Of a stretch of DNA of 64,000 nucleotides, positions 21,462-31,815 are shown in pieces. The DNA is from Blastobasis lacticolella (taxonomy: Eukaryota > Arthropoda > Insecta > Lepidoptera > Blastobasidae): the NCBI GenBank assembly GCA_905147135.1, contig LR990044.1, positions 12,094,122 through 12,158,121 on the forward strand. Reading direction: 5' to 3'. A program made the translations under genes and the position numbers. Each line of letters starts with the position of its first letter. Within the stretch, counting starts at the first letter, position 1. The notes beneath the pieces are model-generated. The model was not told where the DNA came from and did not search any database. It saw only the letters and a program-made list of their open reading frames with translations.

Positions 21462-21868
21462 CTAAAAATTAAAAAAGTCATCTACACCGCTGCCCCCCGG
21501 AATGGTGCCCAGAAAGCTGGCTGCGTTGCCTCGTTGAATAGCGATGCTAATCCGTTGCCCGAGGAACGAGCCAGCTCTCCGGTCACCAGTGGTGTCATTT
21601 AATTTTTTGGAAAGTTCTGCAAAGAACTTTTTCGGACCAGGGCCCCACGGTCCCAACGTTTCCACACCGAACGGCTGAAATACGAAGTCTTGCGCTAGAC
21701 TTTCGTATTTCCTCCGCTTGAGATCTTCCGCAGCTGAGGCCGCAGCCCCAGCGCAGCTGCCAGTGGAGGCCACATGCGAAGGCGCCAGTGTGTCCACACA
21801 GGTAGCGTCCCACACCAGCGCCCAGTACACGAAAACCCAGCACGTAATAAGTCTGGAAGTAGCACAGC
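21462..21868 (-). pseudogene. Fragment of a transposon-associated protein (LVWDATCVDTLAPSH type)
   Basis: The minus-strand frame at 21462-21830 contains LVWDATCVDTLAPSH, then VETLGPWGP, and near the end QRISIAIQRGNAASFLGT. I recognise this combination from a repetitive invertebrate protein found at the 3' end of mobile-element polyproteins; its biochemical role is not known to me. The fragment ends with a short tail and lacks any upstream RT or transposase region. Its upstream edge is the 41-bp repeat at 21828-21868, so the remainder of the element may resume at 23836. Confidence 0.65.
21828..21868. repeat. 41-bp direct repeat, left copy
   Basis: Positions 21828-21868 are identical base for base to 23836-23876, beginning CACGAAAACCCAGC and ending GAAGTAGCACAGC. 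The two copies bracket 1,967 bp. Confidence 0.95.
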
Positions 21869-23029
21869 TACAATAGTATGACTGAATGTTAATTAAGGTA
21901 TATTTGAATCAATAACTTTAGCTCGTACTTTCGCCTGGTAGCCTAATATTTATACATTTCACTATACAATATTAAATATAATAGGTAATCCGGGAAACAA
22001 ACCAATAGGCAGATTAACTCTCGAACTGATCATTGCTACAATGTTAATATGAAGGGCAACGATAACATCTTAATCAAGGGTAATCTAGTTACTGCAACAA
22101 AAGTAAGCCAAGATATCCAATTTAATCCAATTTCGGCAATCGGCCGAGTTCCAGAAATGATGATCAATTTGCGTTCAATTCCTGGAAAAGGAAAGTAGAC
22201 CTATTGTAAATTTCCTGACCGCAGCAAGACTTTGAAATTATGAACAAAGATCGAATTCAACCATCTGCTGATGACGGCTGCCAGACTAATTTGCTCTCTG
22301 ATTACTCACTCGAGTTGTTTATCAGACGGGTAATGTCAAAGCGCTTAATTACATGACTAAATTAACTCTTTAATTACACCCAAATACGGTCTGAATTTTA
22401 ATATGTGTGTAAGGGATGGGCAACGTTCCGTTTGCCCAATCGACAAATGGGTTCATTTAGATAACAAATATGAGATTGCTTGAATATACTTTGTTATAAT
22501 ACGTTCTTACGTATTTGTTTGGTTTGTGATAACATGAACCGAGCATTTAGTAGTTATTGTGTAAATAACTGGACCGGCGGTGAAGATGACCGGCACGACC
22601 GTCACGACATTCCCATGGTTCTCAAGGATGTCAACTTCACTTCCACGATGGGGTCATTCGTTTTTACTCCTAATCTCAAGCATATGGACAGCGTAAGTGT
22701 GGTCCGGCTAGGAGGGTACCCGTGTTATAAGCTGAAATTACCTGCAGCTTCTTTCTCTAAAGTGGCTAGTAGTTATTATTCTGTTCTCTTCTTTTTTCTC
22801 CACCAAGGCTTTAGGATTAAATAAACTACTCCATGATGGCAACAAAGACTAACACAGTTCATAATACTACAATCGGTGTTCTTTCTTGCACGGGTCCCAT
22901 CACCGTACCGCCCTATCAGCTGTATCAATGATACGGGGCCCCCGGGCCATAGGGCCAAACGTGTGTAAATAATAATTCGTTATCATAATTTCAGTTAAAC
23001 TCTTCCTTACTTCCCGAAGAAAAATTATT
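21869..23029. other. Left part of the segment between 41-bp repeats
   Basis: AT-rich. A 114-codon frame at 22480-22824 matches nothing I know. GATACGGGGCCCCCGG near 22931 recurs at 23599. Confidence 0.35.
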
Positions 23030-23505
23030 CTATAGAGAATTTCTAACCAGGGGGGGAAATAATTGCAGAAATTGCGAGCTCGTTGGGCTCGCTCATTAAT
23101 TATTCGAGAACTTAATTTTATTATAAAATCTCTTCACATCAGGTTGACAAAAACTTTGAGATTGCCTGGCGCTATCGTCCATTTATTGATTTTACGTTAT
23201 TTTTATTAAAATCGCGCAAGGTTTTAAGGGAAAATTACAAAAATTTCGAGCTTGCTACGCTCGCTCATTTATTAACTTATGTTTTTGTATATACGAGTAG
23301 GTTTTAATATAGCCAAGCCAAAGGCAAATATATCAATAATTGCGAACACGCCTCCTGCGTTTCGCAGACCCGGCTCATTAGAGTATATTGTCATTTTAAT
23401 TCAGTGATTAAAGTTTTATTCAATAGAGAATTTCAAACACCCTCCACAAAAATAATTCCAGAAGTTTCGTTCGCTTCACTCGGCCATTTATTGACTTAAG
23501 GTGAG
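23030..23505. repeat. Degenerate tandem array of CGCTCGCTCATTTATT-like units
   Basis: Four diverged units carry a common core: GAGCTCGTTGGGCTCGCTCA (about 23078), GAGCTTGCTACGCTCGCTCA (about 23249), a weaker CGTTTCGCAGACCCGGCTCA (about 23359) and TCGTTCGCTTCACTCGGCCA (about 23467). Each is preceded by an A-rich AATAATT(C/G)CAGAA-like piece and followed by TTATT-(A/G)ACTTA. Spacing is roughly 100-175 bp. Confidence 0.5.
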
Positions 23506-23551
23506 ACCAGGATTTAAATTACTCGTACCCCTTATAGTTGGCGGTGTAAAC

Positions 23552-23581
23552 GGGGGGGGGGGGGGGGGAAGGGGGGGGGGG
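23552..23581 (+). repeat. Poly-G tract
   Basis: Seventeen G, two A, then eleven G. It is a potential G-quadruplex and a likely site of sequencing-length error. Confidence 0.9.
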
Positions 23582-23835
23582 AGCTCTAGATAACTATTGA
23601 TACGGGGCCCCCGGAAGGTAAGCTACGCCACTGGGTCCCATACAATATTACCATTCCCTTTCATTGTTAACTCTAGGTACTTTTACATAAAAAAAAATTT
23701 TTACCCCTGATAGCTATTGCTTTCACCTTGACACTAGAGCAGAATATTTTTATTTAAGTACATATCTCCGTGTTTGTCCCACATTTTCAGAACATCGACA
23801 ATAACTTACGTCAAGTGGTGGAATATATATACGTT

Positions 23836-23876
23836 CACGAAAACCCAGCACGTAATAAGTCTGGAAGTAGCACAGC
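23836..23876. repeat. 41-bp direct repeat, right copy
   Basis: Identical to 21828-21868. The sequence to its right (23877-24071) has a minus-strand frame that runs into the repeat, compatible with being the other side of a once continuous element. Confidence 0.95.
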
Positions 23877-25738
23877 GGGTAACCAAGGCGAGAGAGGGCG
23901 ACGCTGGAGTGTTTCCGAATAAATCCTGTGTTGGCACGGTGGCCGCTTGCACAATTTATACTTTATCATTTGAGACACTAGACCCCTACTGCTTGGGAAA
24001 TAGCTACCCATATTTGAGATACACATTTGTATAGCTGCCTTATGAAAGTGTCGCTTGTGAAAACAGTTCACTGAAGGCTGTGTAAATATTATATTAAGGT
24101 AGCATTACTTTTAAACATGAAACAAAATATATATAAATTATGTCTATCTAAAATATGTTTCAAAGGAAAGCGTCTGCTCTATGTCTGTCCGTAATTAATT
24201 AATTTAGACATAAATCATAACTTACCTATCAACTTGGGTAAACAACAGTAAGTAGGTATACATGTGATTTTTCCTACAAAGACAAGAATCTAGTTGAAAT
24301 ACATTTACATAAATTGACGTATTGCGTTTAAGTTCTGAACTGAACTTCTCGTTGTAACGAGTTGCTAGAGAAACCCATAATTAAGATGAACCTGCGATAT
24401 TAACATTTCAAACCAAAGCCTCATCTTTTTCGCTAATACTGGCATAAAATTGTTCTGCGTTGATAGAAATCAATGTTTGACCCACTGGTTTAGTAAAGTA
24501 TAAGTTGCATAAATAATGCATATTGGCTAATTCGTCTTCGTAGAGCATCGTCTCTATCGAACGCGTATTAGTAAATACAAAGCCGAAAGCAGAGGATATG
24601 CTTAATTTACCTACCGTCGACTGTGTACGTAACAAAAACTCCAATCCAATCCGAGTGGGTCATATCCAGGCAGACACTGGCTTTTGGAACATACTTTATA
24701 GGCCCAGAAATCACAGCGCCTCATGTTTTTCGCCAAAGCCCACCATCTGGCACCAAATTTGGCGCGCCTCGCCCGAAATCAATCTTTAACCCACTGGTAG
24801 CTCAAGCCGGATGCGGCCGATGTTAACCGTTTAACTGCCATTATTCGGAGGAGCGCATCAAGATAAATGTGCCAAAAACGCCCCTCGCGGCCGCGTTGGC
24901 GCCATCCCTATTTCCCGCGGGAAAACTCCTAGATACGAAGCTTTGGTACGCCGCAGCCGCGATTGGGCTGGATGATTCGGGTAACGCGCAAATAAATGTG
25001 CTTCGAGATTTGTGGGTCAATGGGTTAATGCAGGGATACCTAATGAAGATCTAAGGACCAGTGAGAAGTCTAGTAGGTATAATGTATTCAAGTAACTAGG
25101 CCTGTTTCGAACGATGTATTGATAAGTTCCTCATATCTTATTTCAGAGATATTAGTTAGTACAAAACAAAAGATACCGCATCTTAGATATCTGCCAGATA
25201 TATAAGATATCGTAAACTTATCAGTAAGTAGTAAGGCAGGCCTTAAGGGCCTGTTCTAACCATAAATATAGAGAATTTCAGTTAAATATGAGAACCAAAT
25301 ACACTATTGAGAACTCTCAATCAGCCAATCCTACCTTTTCACATTAACCCGCAACATAATAAGGCGCATTTCCACACACCTATAGCCGGCAGTTTAACCC
25401 CTTTCCACAACGCCATTAGGTATTTCGAGCAAAAATCACGTGCATAAGTAATAAAATAATCCTTGCGCAATAAGACGGGGAAGCGCCAAAAGCGCTGCCT
25501 TGGGAACTGCGGCCATTCCGCTCCGGGGCGTATACATGCGGAATACGGGAAATCTTGTCGGAAATCGCCCGCGCCGCGATAACATTGAGACTTTTTTGTT
25601 TTTATCTACTTTGCGCGCATTATCGGCGTGTGTAAATCGATGAGCGCGCCGGGGGTTAACCGTAACGATGGCAGACTGAGAAAGTTCGAGAACTGAACGG
25701 CTGGAGTTTTGTATTTAGTTTAGTTTAAGTCGGTGAAG
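23877..25738. other. Unrecognised stretch, partly GC-rich
   Basis: Positions 24800-25040 and 25480-25680 are clearly GC- and CpG-richer than the surroundings (GCGGCCGCGTTGGCGCC, GCCCGCGCCGCGATAAC). No open frame with known motifs is present; the minus-strand 78-codon frame at 24408-24644 is unrecognised. The patches may be regulatory DNA. Confidence 0.35.
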
Positions 25739-25739
25739 G

Positions 25740-26547
25740 ATCGTCGGTGGCTGAGTGGGTAAGGTATCTTATTCGTAAGCGAGAGGTATATGGTTCGAAT
25801 CTCACTGCGGTTGTGTACAGTCGCGTTCGTAAGTGCATGGCTTTTAGATTTTTTAGATAGTGACACATACAGGCTGTTAGGAGCATTGTTAAAAAAATAG
25901 ACTTGGCTAAAGGAAGGGCCTTTTAGCTGTTTCTTAGGAACCAATAACCCATTATTAAACTGCAGGTCTTTATTTATTTAACAAATGAAAACTGCTTTAT
26001 TTAATTAATTTCAATACTTTGTCCTATAAATTAAAATCAAAATACTTTTTAATAATACAGTCTCAAAATATTATTTTTAATTTAGTAAGTATTAATGTAT
26101 GGTAAATAAAAAATATTTGCCTGTAATGTAAATATTTTTTATTTAAGACAAACCATTACGACCTTTAAAAGGAAAACTGACAGTGATTTAGAATGTTGTA
26201 ATAAAAAAATAACTACAAGTGATTTTGATATTTTTTATCCTAAAATGTTTTCTATTTTTTTCTCTTTCGAACAGTATGCTATAAAACATTTTAACAGCTA
26301 CACAGGAATATGTATGTATGTAATCTCTGTATTGCATCAATTTATAACATGAATTTTTAGGTGGTTGCACTTATGAACGCGACCGTACCAATAACTCTTT
26401 TCTAAGTATTTAATGCTACCCGAAGCTCTTACGGTGAGAGAAAACATCGTGATGAAACCTGCACATTCAAGCCACTGAATGTGTAACCATGATCCCATCT
26501 GATCAGGTTCTCCTGGTAGCAGGGTCAAGGAGCTCCGATGGCAGTCA
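25740..26547 (+). mobile_element. tRNA-derived SINE split by a MITE
   Basis: The tRNA-like head is at 25740-25815 with box A TGGCTGAGTGGG and box B GGTTCGAATCTC (25792-25803). The body resumes at 26386 (TACCAATAACTCTTTTCT) and runs through CACATTCAAGCCACTGAATG to about 26547, where it is truncated. Removal of 25818-26385 and one TA restores the order seen in other family members. Confidence 0.8.
25818..26385. mobile_element. 568-bp MITE inserted in a SINE, TA target site
   Basis: Terminal inverted repeats match at 18 of 20 positions: the left end starts CAGTCGCGTTCGTAAGTGCA and the right end, reverse-complemented, starts CGGTCGCGTTCATAAGTGCA. TA flanks both sides (25816-25817 and 26386-26387). 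This is the signature of a Tc1/mariner-derived non-autonomous element. The interior is AT-rich and I recognise no transposase motif (DDE/D) in its short frames. Confidence 0.85.
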
Positions 26548-26836
26548 AAGCAAACAAGACTGATATAGTTCCTATTGGCTTTTGTCTCTGACAGATATGT
26601 AGCGGTTACTGTGCTATCGACTGCGTTCCCAAAGGTAGCGGGTACAAGCAGATCATTAATATGCAGTAGGAAAAGAGTTACTTACAGAACTAGACGGGTT
26701 GAGACTCCACTTAGAAAATCCGATATTCAGGTGCAAACACAAACAGAAATACCAAATGAGGGAAGCTTGCTTATACTGTCAAAGGCAGTGGAGATATCAA
26801 GAGACACAGCAAGGGCTTCGCCGTACTTCTACATGG
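26548..26836 (-). mobile_element. LINE reverse transcriptase fragment, downstream part
   Basis: On the minus strand, KYGEALAVSLDISTAFD (motif A of the RT, near 26820-26770) is followed by SKLPSFGI. After a degraded stretch come SGVSTR and LFLLHINDLL (about 26660-26620). It is the continuation of the RT part at 27289-28020, separated by an opposite-strand LINE. Stops and shifts show it is dead. Confidence 0.7.
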
Positions 26837-27246
26837 CCTAACTTAATATACTCCTTCGCTGTACATGCCGCAAGACTGTGGAATTCTCTTCCGCACGAAG
26901 TGCGCGATTGTCAATCTATAGCAATCTTTAAAAAGCGTGTAAAGGATCATTATCTTTCCTTATGTGCCTGAATGTTCTACAATACCTGTATATATTTTAT
27001 TATGTATATATGTATGTGTATTTATATATATACTATTGTGTGTATTTAGTATCTTATTTATAATTATTTATGTAGTTTATTAAATATGTATATATTAAAC
27101 TATTGCGCACGTCTCACCCCCTATAATCTAAATGTCTCTCTTCTATAGGCCTGCTGGAAGAGATTTCTTCTTAGAAATAAGTAGTGCCTGTTGTGTCGTC
27201 TTTAATTTTGTAATTTCTGTATACTTTATATTGTGTGCAATAAATT

Positions 27247-27278
<32 letters not shown>

Positions 27279-27288
27279 TGTGTGGCGT
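26837..27288 (+). mobile_element. 5'-truncated LINE inserted into another LINE
   Basis: A plus-strand frame encodes YSFAVHAARLWNSLPHEVRD and FKKRVKDHYLSL, the C-terminal end of a CR1/Jockey-group ORF2, with a stop near 26971. A ~270-bp AT-rich 3' UTR follows and ends AATAAATTGTT plus (AAAT)n to 27288. The 5' edge lies within the RT gene of the host LINE on the minus strand. No obvious target-site duplication was found. Confidence 0.75.
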
Positions 27289-28020
27289 ACACCAGAAGGT
27301 CCTCAGTCGACCAACTACGGCGGAATCCGTACTGGTACGGGGGATCGCTGAGGAGATCGTTACTTTCAAGATGCGCAAGGAGTTTGTTGTTCAGTGCACA
27401 CCCCATAATCTTACAGAGTTGTGAGATAACCGAAATAAGGCGGTAGTTTGCAGGTCTGCACAGCTGTCTTTTTTGGCACAGACTGTACATTGGCAGGCTT
27501 TCACGACTTAAGCTTTAAAGACGATAGAGGAGCAGACAAATCGGTAGCACCTCTACGCAGGATTGCTGGTATACCATCAGGCCCACTAGCCTTGTCCACG
27601 TCCAGAATCCGGAAATCTCTTTCTGAAGTATTCGCACCTAAGCCCTATCATGGTGCAACCAGCGCGGGATGCAGTTTTACCTGCAGTATCAAAATACGAA
27701 TTCGCCACGAAATGAAAAGCTAGCGAATTCGCTTTTTTCTTCGCAGCATGTGCCAATTTTTCGTCTGATTTCAGCAACGGTTGTATAGAAGACTGTCTTG
27801 ACGTGTGTCAACTCGTGACCGTGACACATGTAACTGCGTCGCAAAATCGACGTAAAAACAATACTAACCGTGATCCGTAGTAACAAACCCGATAGTATAT
27901 GTAGTGAAAGTGAAGACTGTCTGTTTGATTCAACCGCTTTTGCCAATGACCAAAACGCCTTACTCTCAGGAGGGTAAAAGGCCAGTTTGGCGCCAATCCG
28001 GCTTATGAGGTCGAATCGAG
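27289..28020 (-). mobile_element. LINE reverse transcriptase fragment, upstream part
   Basis: From high to low coordinates: KAFWSLAKAVESN (about 27960), DEKLAHAAKKKANSL (27770), ILDVDKASGPDGIPAILRRG (27600), RPANYRLISVISQLCK (27450) and GFRRSWSTEDLLVYATH (27330). These are the region before the RT and RT motifs 0-2 of a CR1/Jockey-group LINE. They lie in different frames, so there are several frameshifts. An unrelated ~130-bp stretch at about 27790-27900 may be a further insertion. Confidence 0.75.
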
Positions 28021-30770
28021 ACCTGCGTAGCGTCCCTTTGCTGCACTGTGTGTATGTTACAATTAAAATGTTAGATCAAATAAGAGTGAATTGAAATTGT
28101 AAGAAAAATGACGATATCTAATTAACATTAAAAAAGAAATATAGTCGCTGCTGTATTATATATTTGATAATATTCTTATACATTTAAATTTCAATGTCAG
28201 ATGTAAGGGCGCGGGCGGAGGCGAGGCGTCGCGGGCGAAGTACGACGCGCCATCCATCAGGCTCTCAAGGCCCACGACAAGAAGGCTTACTGCCCTCATG
28301 CATATTTATCGCCCTGTTTATTTCCAAAAACCGAGCTTCTTTGAGAGACAAAAAGAAAATATTATGTTTTAACTCGATTCGGTAAGCTCGCACGGAAAGA
28401 GTTTCGATCCTACAGGCATACGGTACACGCAAATGTTTCAAAAGGGTTCGTTCCACAAAAACGTTTCCCCAAATGCCGTTTCGAGGTCAACGGCCCTCGT
28501 TTTAGAGGAGTGAGATGTTTGCGCCGATATTTCGTATAAATTTTGATGCGTGCTGCCTGTAAACCTGAAATTAGTTACGTTCAGGAGTGTAAATAACAGG
28601 GCTTTTTCAATTCAAAAGAGAATAGGTACTCTACCATTATTCGCATCATCACAATTGCTTTTGTGGTTCTATTACGTGGTTCATATACAAAAGATACTCA
28701 ATCTGAATATTATAAAGATTTTGTAAACTTTACTTCCAGAAACATTTCATTTGTTTCGTACAGTTATTCTCAAATAGCCTGGGAAGTATTTGATACATCT
28801 CATGAAGATAAAATAAGAGAAATATTTTCCGCTCACAACTTTGTAACTAATATTTGTGTCACCTACTGAGCTGCAAATTGTTTCTGTCGTTCCTTCTAAG
28901 AGCTGCCAATATACTTACGAAAAATTCTTTAACAAAAGACAGCCTTTGTTGCCCGAAGGTTCTTTGTTTTGTAAACTTCTTTGATCAATCATGACAAATT
29001 GTGTTTTGTTTTAAGAGTACTTGGTAACGTTGTTTGACAGTTGTCGACTAAAAGTTTTCTTTTGTGGGAACAATAAAGTTTAAATTAGTTCTTCATGTTA
29101 AATCCATCGGTTTTTTAACGAGCCACCGGAGTCTTTTAGTGGTTAAAGAAAATCTCGGGAGAGGGTACCTAATTATGAAGTTGCTAATTTTGATAGCATT
29201 TTCCTTATACAGCTACCGCAACTCGACGCGCTTAGAAATTAAATAAGCGCAGAGATCATGGAAGATCACGATAAAGCTGCAAAACGACGTAAGTTCAGAG
29301 CGGGACAAATTTATCTCGCTCAGAACTCTTACCCGCACGACTTGAACGAAGTTAATCTAACTTCGCCGAACAAAATCACTGAGCAAGCACGGTTTCACTA
29401 CCTTGCAGAAATCGAAAGTAGTTCAATATATCGCGCTGTAATATCATAATATCTGTCGTATCCTCGTTCAAGTTTCACAATATTTCACGTCGGCTCCCAT
29501 AAACGGGGAATGCCTCGGAGGCCGCGCAGGAAATATGGAGCGCAATAAAAATGTCAAGTCAGGTCATCAGAATGGAAAGCCCGAGGCGTTTTGTCGCCAG
29601 ATGTGCCACTGAATCAATGAAAAAGTGTTTTCTTTCGTGGCTCACGGCGCCGATATATCAGGATGCGTCGTCCGCGCCGGGCCCGTAGTAATGGCCGCCG
29701 CGCTGCCGGCTGACGGGACAAATGGTGATCCGCGCACCTGCTTGCGCCGACACGCGAAATATTGTGTTTTGTCACGAATTTACTTTTTGTAATGTTTTAA
29801 TACAAACGGCAGTTTATGTTTCACGCTGTTGTTTGTTCGCCGGTCGTGCTTTATTTATGGACGCTCGTTTGTGTTTGAGGACTGAACTTGTGTAGGTATA
29901 ACTTTGTTATAAATTATGTCATGTAACATAAACGTGTTTAATGTACGTACACCTTTTTTAATTTGTTGGTACTGTCCATTTAACGTATTTTATATCCAAG
30001 AATAATTCACAGTGGTAAAAAGGAAATTTTGTACAAGATGAAACTTAGTGAGTCTGCTTTGCATATTTATTAGTATAAAAAGTTTTTGCCGCATTGTTCA
30101 AAGTTTTACTTTTAAATTATTAATGTAGTTTAGTCAGGCAATGAGTTGGTGTGCGCTTTAACGTTAAACCTAGTTTCAACATTCAACATTGGCGCTCGAA
30201 CTAACATAACTACTTTACTTTATCTAAAAATATGCTTCCTGAGGCTTCCTTCATATGGATATCAACAAAAAAAAATTATCACTATAGGTACATACGATAT
30301 CCCAGACAGACAGACGCGGGCGGAAAATGAGGGGAATTATAGTGCACAATTAACTTGAAACGACTTCGTATAATCCTACCAACTACGATGACGGACAGGG
30401 TAATAACTAAATAACACATTATTTAAAGTACCTTTCATGATAATACATTATTCAAAATGAAAGCATTAACATGTTAAAAACAACAAAACATCAGCGCAAT
30501 CTTCGAGGATTTGTTTGTAGATGCTGTAAAGACGTTTTCAATGTACCTACTACTGTAATCTTTAAGTCCGAGATTCAATATTCATGTTAACTCTCACACA
30601 TCTATAATTTCAACTGAAGATATGAATAAAACAATTATTATAATAATAACCAAAGACCTAACCCTAACAAATAAAACCCTTAATTCTACCTAACCTAGAG
30701 ATATCACACATCCGTTGACTTATAAATGAATTTGACAAGTTGGCTTACGGATTAGCTAAACAATAATATT
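28021..30770. other. Long unrecognised stretch
   Basis: Two GC/CpG-rich patches (28200-28290 and 29640-29760, the latter with GTCCGCGCCGGGCCCG) stand out from AT-rich DNA. Frames at 28663-28869, 29258-29449 and 30146-30358 are short and unrecognised. No transposon was identified. Confidence 0.35.
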
Positions 30771-31110
30771 CATCTTGGCGTCAATGTACACACCATACAT
30801 ACAACCGGGAGATTGTACTCTCCCACGGGGTCTGCATGACCATGATTCAGGATTTGGCAGATCAGGTAATTACAGTATAGCGACTACCATCTGACCTCCG
30901 TGACCCTGTTGACAGGGGAACCTGACCAGATAGGATCATGGTTATACATTCAGTCGCCTGAATGCGTAGATATCATCACGGTGATTTTCCCTAATCGTAA
31001 AAGCATCAGTTATTGTTCAACTAATATACATAACTCAGAAAAGTGATATGTGTTCCCGGGACCTTTCACTTACGAGCTGTACCCCTTTAACCATTAGGCC
31101 ACCGATACTC
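30771..31110 (-). mobile_element. tRNA-derived SINE, diverged
   Basis: It starts on the plus strand with CATCTTGGCGTCAATGTAC and contains CAGGATTTGGCAGATCAGGT and CATTCAGTCGCCTGAATGCG. It ends in a degraded tRNA-like head (GGCCACCGATACT). Full length but with a poor box B. Confidence 0.75.
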
Positions 31111-31703
31111 TAACACGTATTACATAATCCCCTCTATACAATTCGAAGTTACTAATGCGAATTGTGAAGCCACAAGAACTATCTAAGAAAGGAAACTTCC
31201 TACCGCTAGAGAAACTATTACGGGCCTAGTATTAAGTGACGTATCCCCACACAACACTCTCGAGTCCCAACTGGATACAAGGAACAATGAGTTCAAAGCC
31301 AGTTTTCATGTCGGAAGTGGCATTACACTGAACATTAGCGTCTGCGATAAGGCGCCGACACAAATTGGAGGAGGCACGCGACCAGCGATCGCATTAGGGA
31401 GCCACGATTATGACTTTATGAAGCCCATTTGCGTTCTGATTGTGGAACATGTGGCCGCCGAATGCGTATCATGGATGATGCTGAAGCGAGATAAGGGACC
31501 AAACGGCCTCGCACCAATAAATAAAGGTGAAGGTCTCAATAGCCATCAGAGATATCGACCTTTACGCCAGTTGAGAATCTAGAACTGACACAACTGCTCT
31601 TTCACATCTGTGGCCTGGTCAAGCCCGCGGCACTGTTCTCGTAAATCGTTTTATAGCATGGGAACTACATTCAATTTCAGCTTAAAAATAAATTGATGCC
31701 TCT
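31111..31703. other. Unrecognised stretch
   Basis: A plus-strand segment around 31420-31480 is faintly like the cysteine-rich end of LINE ORF2 proteins (VEHVAAECVSW), too short to call. Confidence 0.3.
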
Positions 31704-31815
31704 GGCGTTGTCCTAATTGGCAACGGTCGTGCGACCATGGTCGACGAACGTCGCCAGACTAATAAGAGACCACAAAACCGCCCGTCGTACGACCGTTTTA
31801 AATTAGGACAACGCC
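31704..31815. mobile_element. 112-bp foldback element with 32-bp inverted ends
   Basis: Arms 31704-31735 and 31784-31815 match at 28 of 32 positions. The element starts GGCGTTGTCCTAATT and ends AATTAGGACAACGCC. TCT flanks both sides (31701-31703 and 31816-31818), a possible 3-bp target-site duplication. The non-coding interior is 48 nt. Confidence 0.8.

Noticed and set aside
23030..23505. CRISPR-like repeat array
   Set aside because: Units are diverged, irregularly spaced and in an evident animal genome; there are no conserved short repeats or cas genes.
26575..26841. Plus-strand 88-codon ORF
   Set aside because: It is antisense to the LINE RT fragment on the minus strand.
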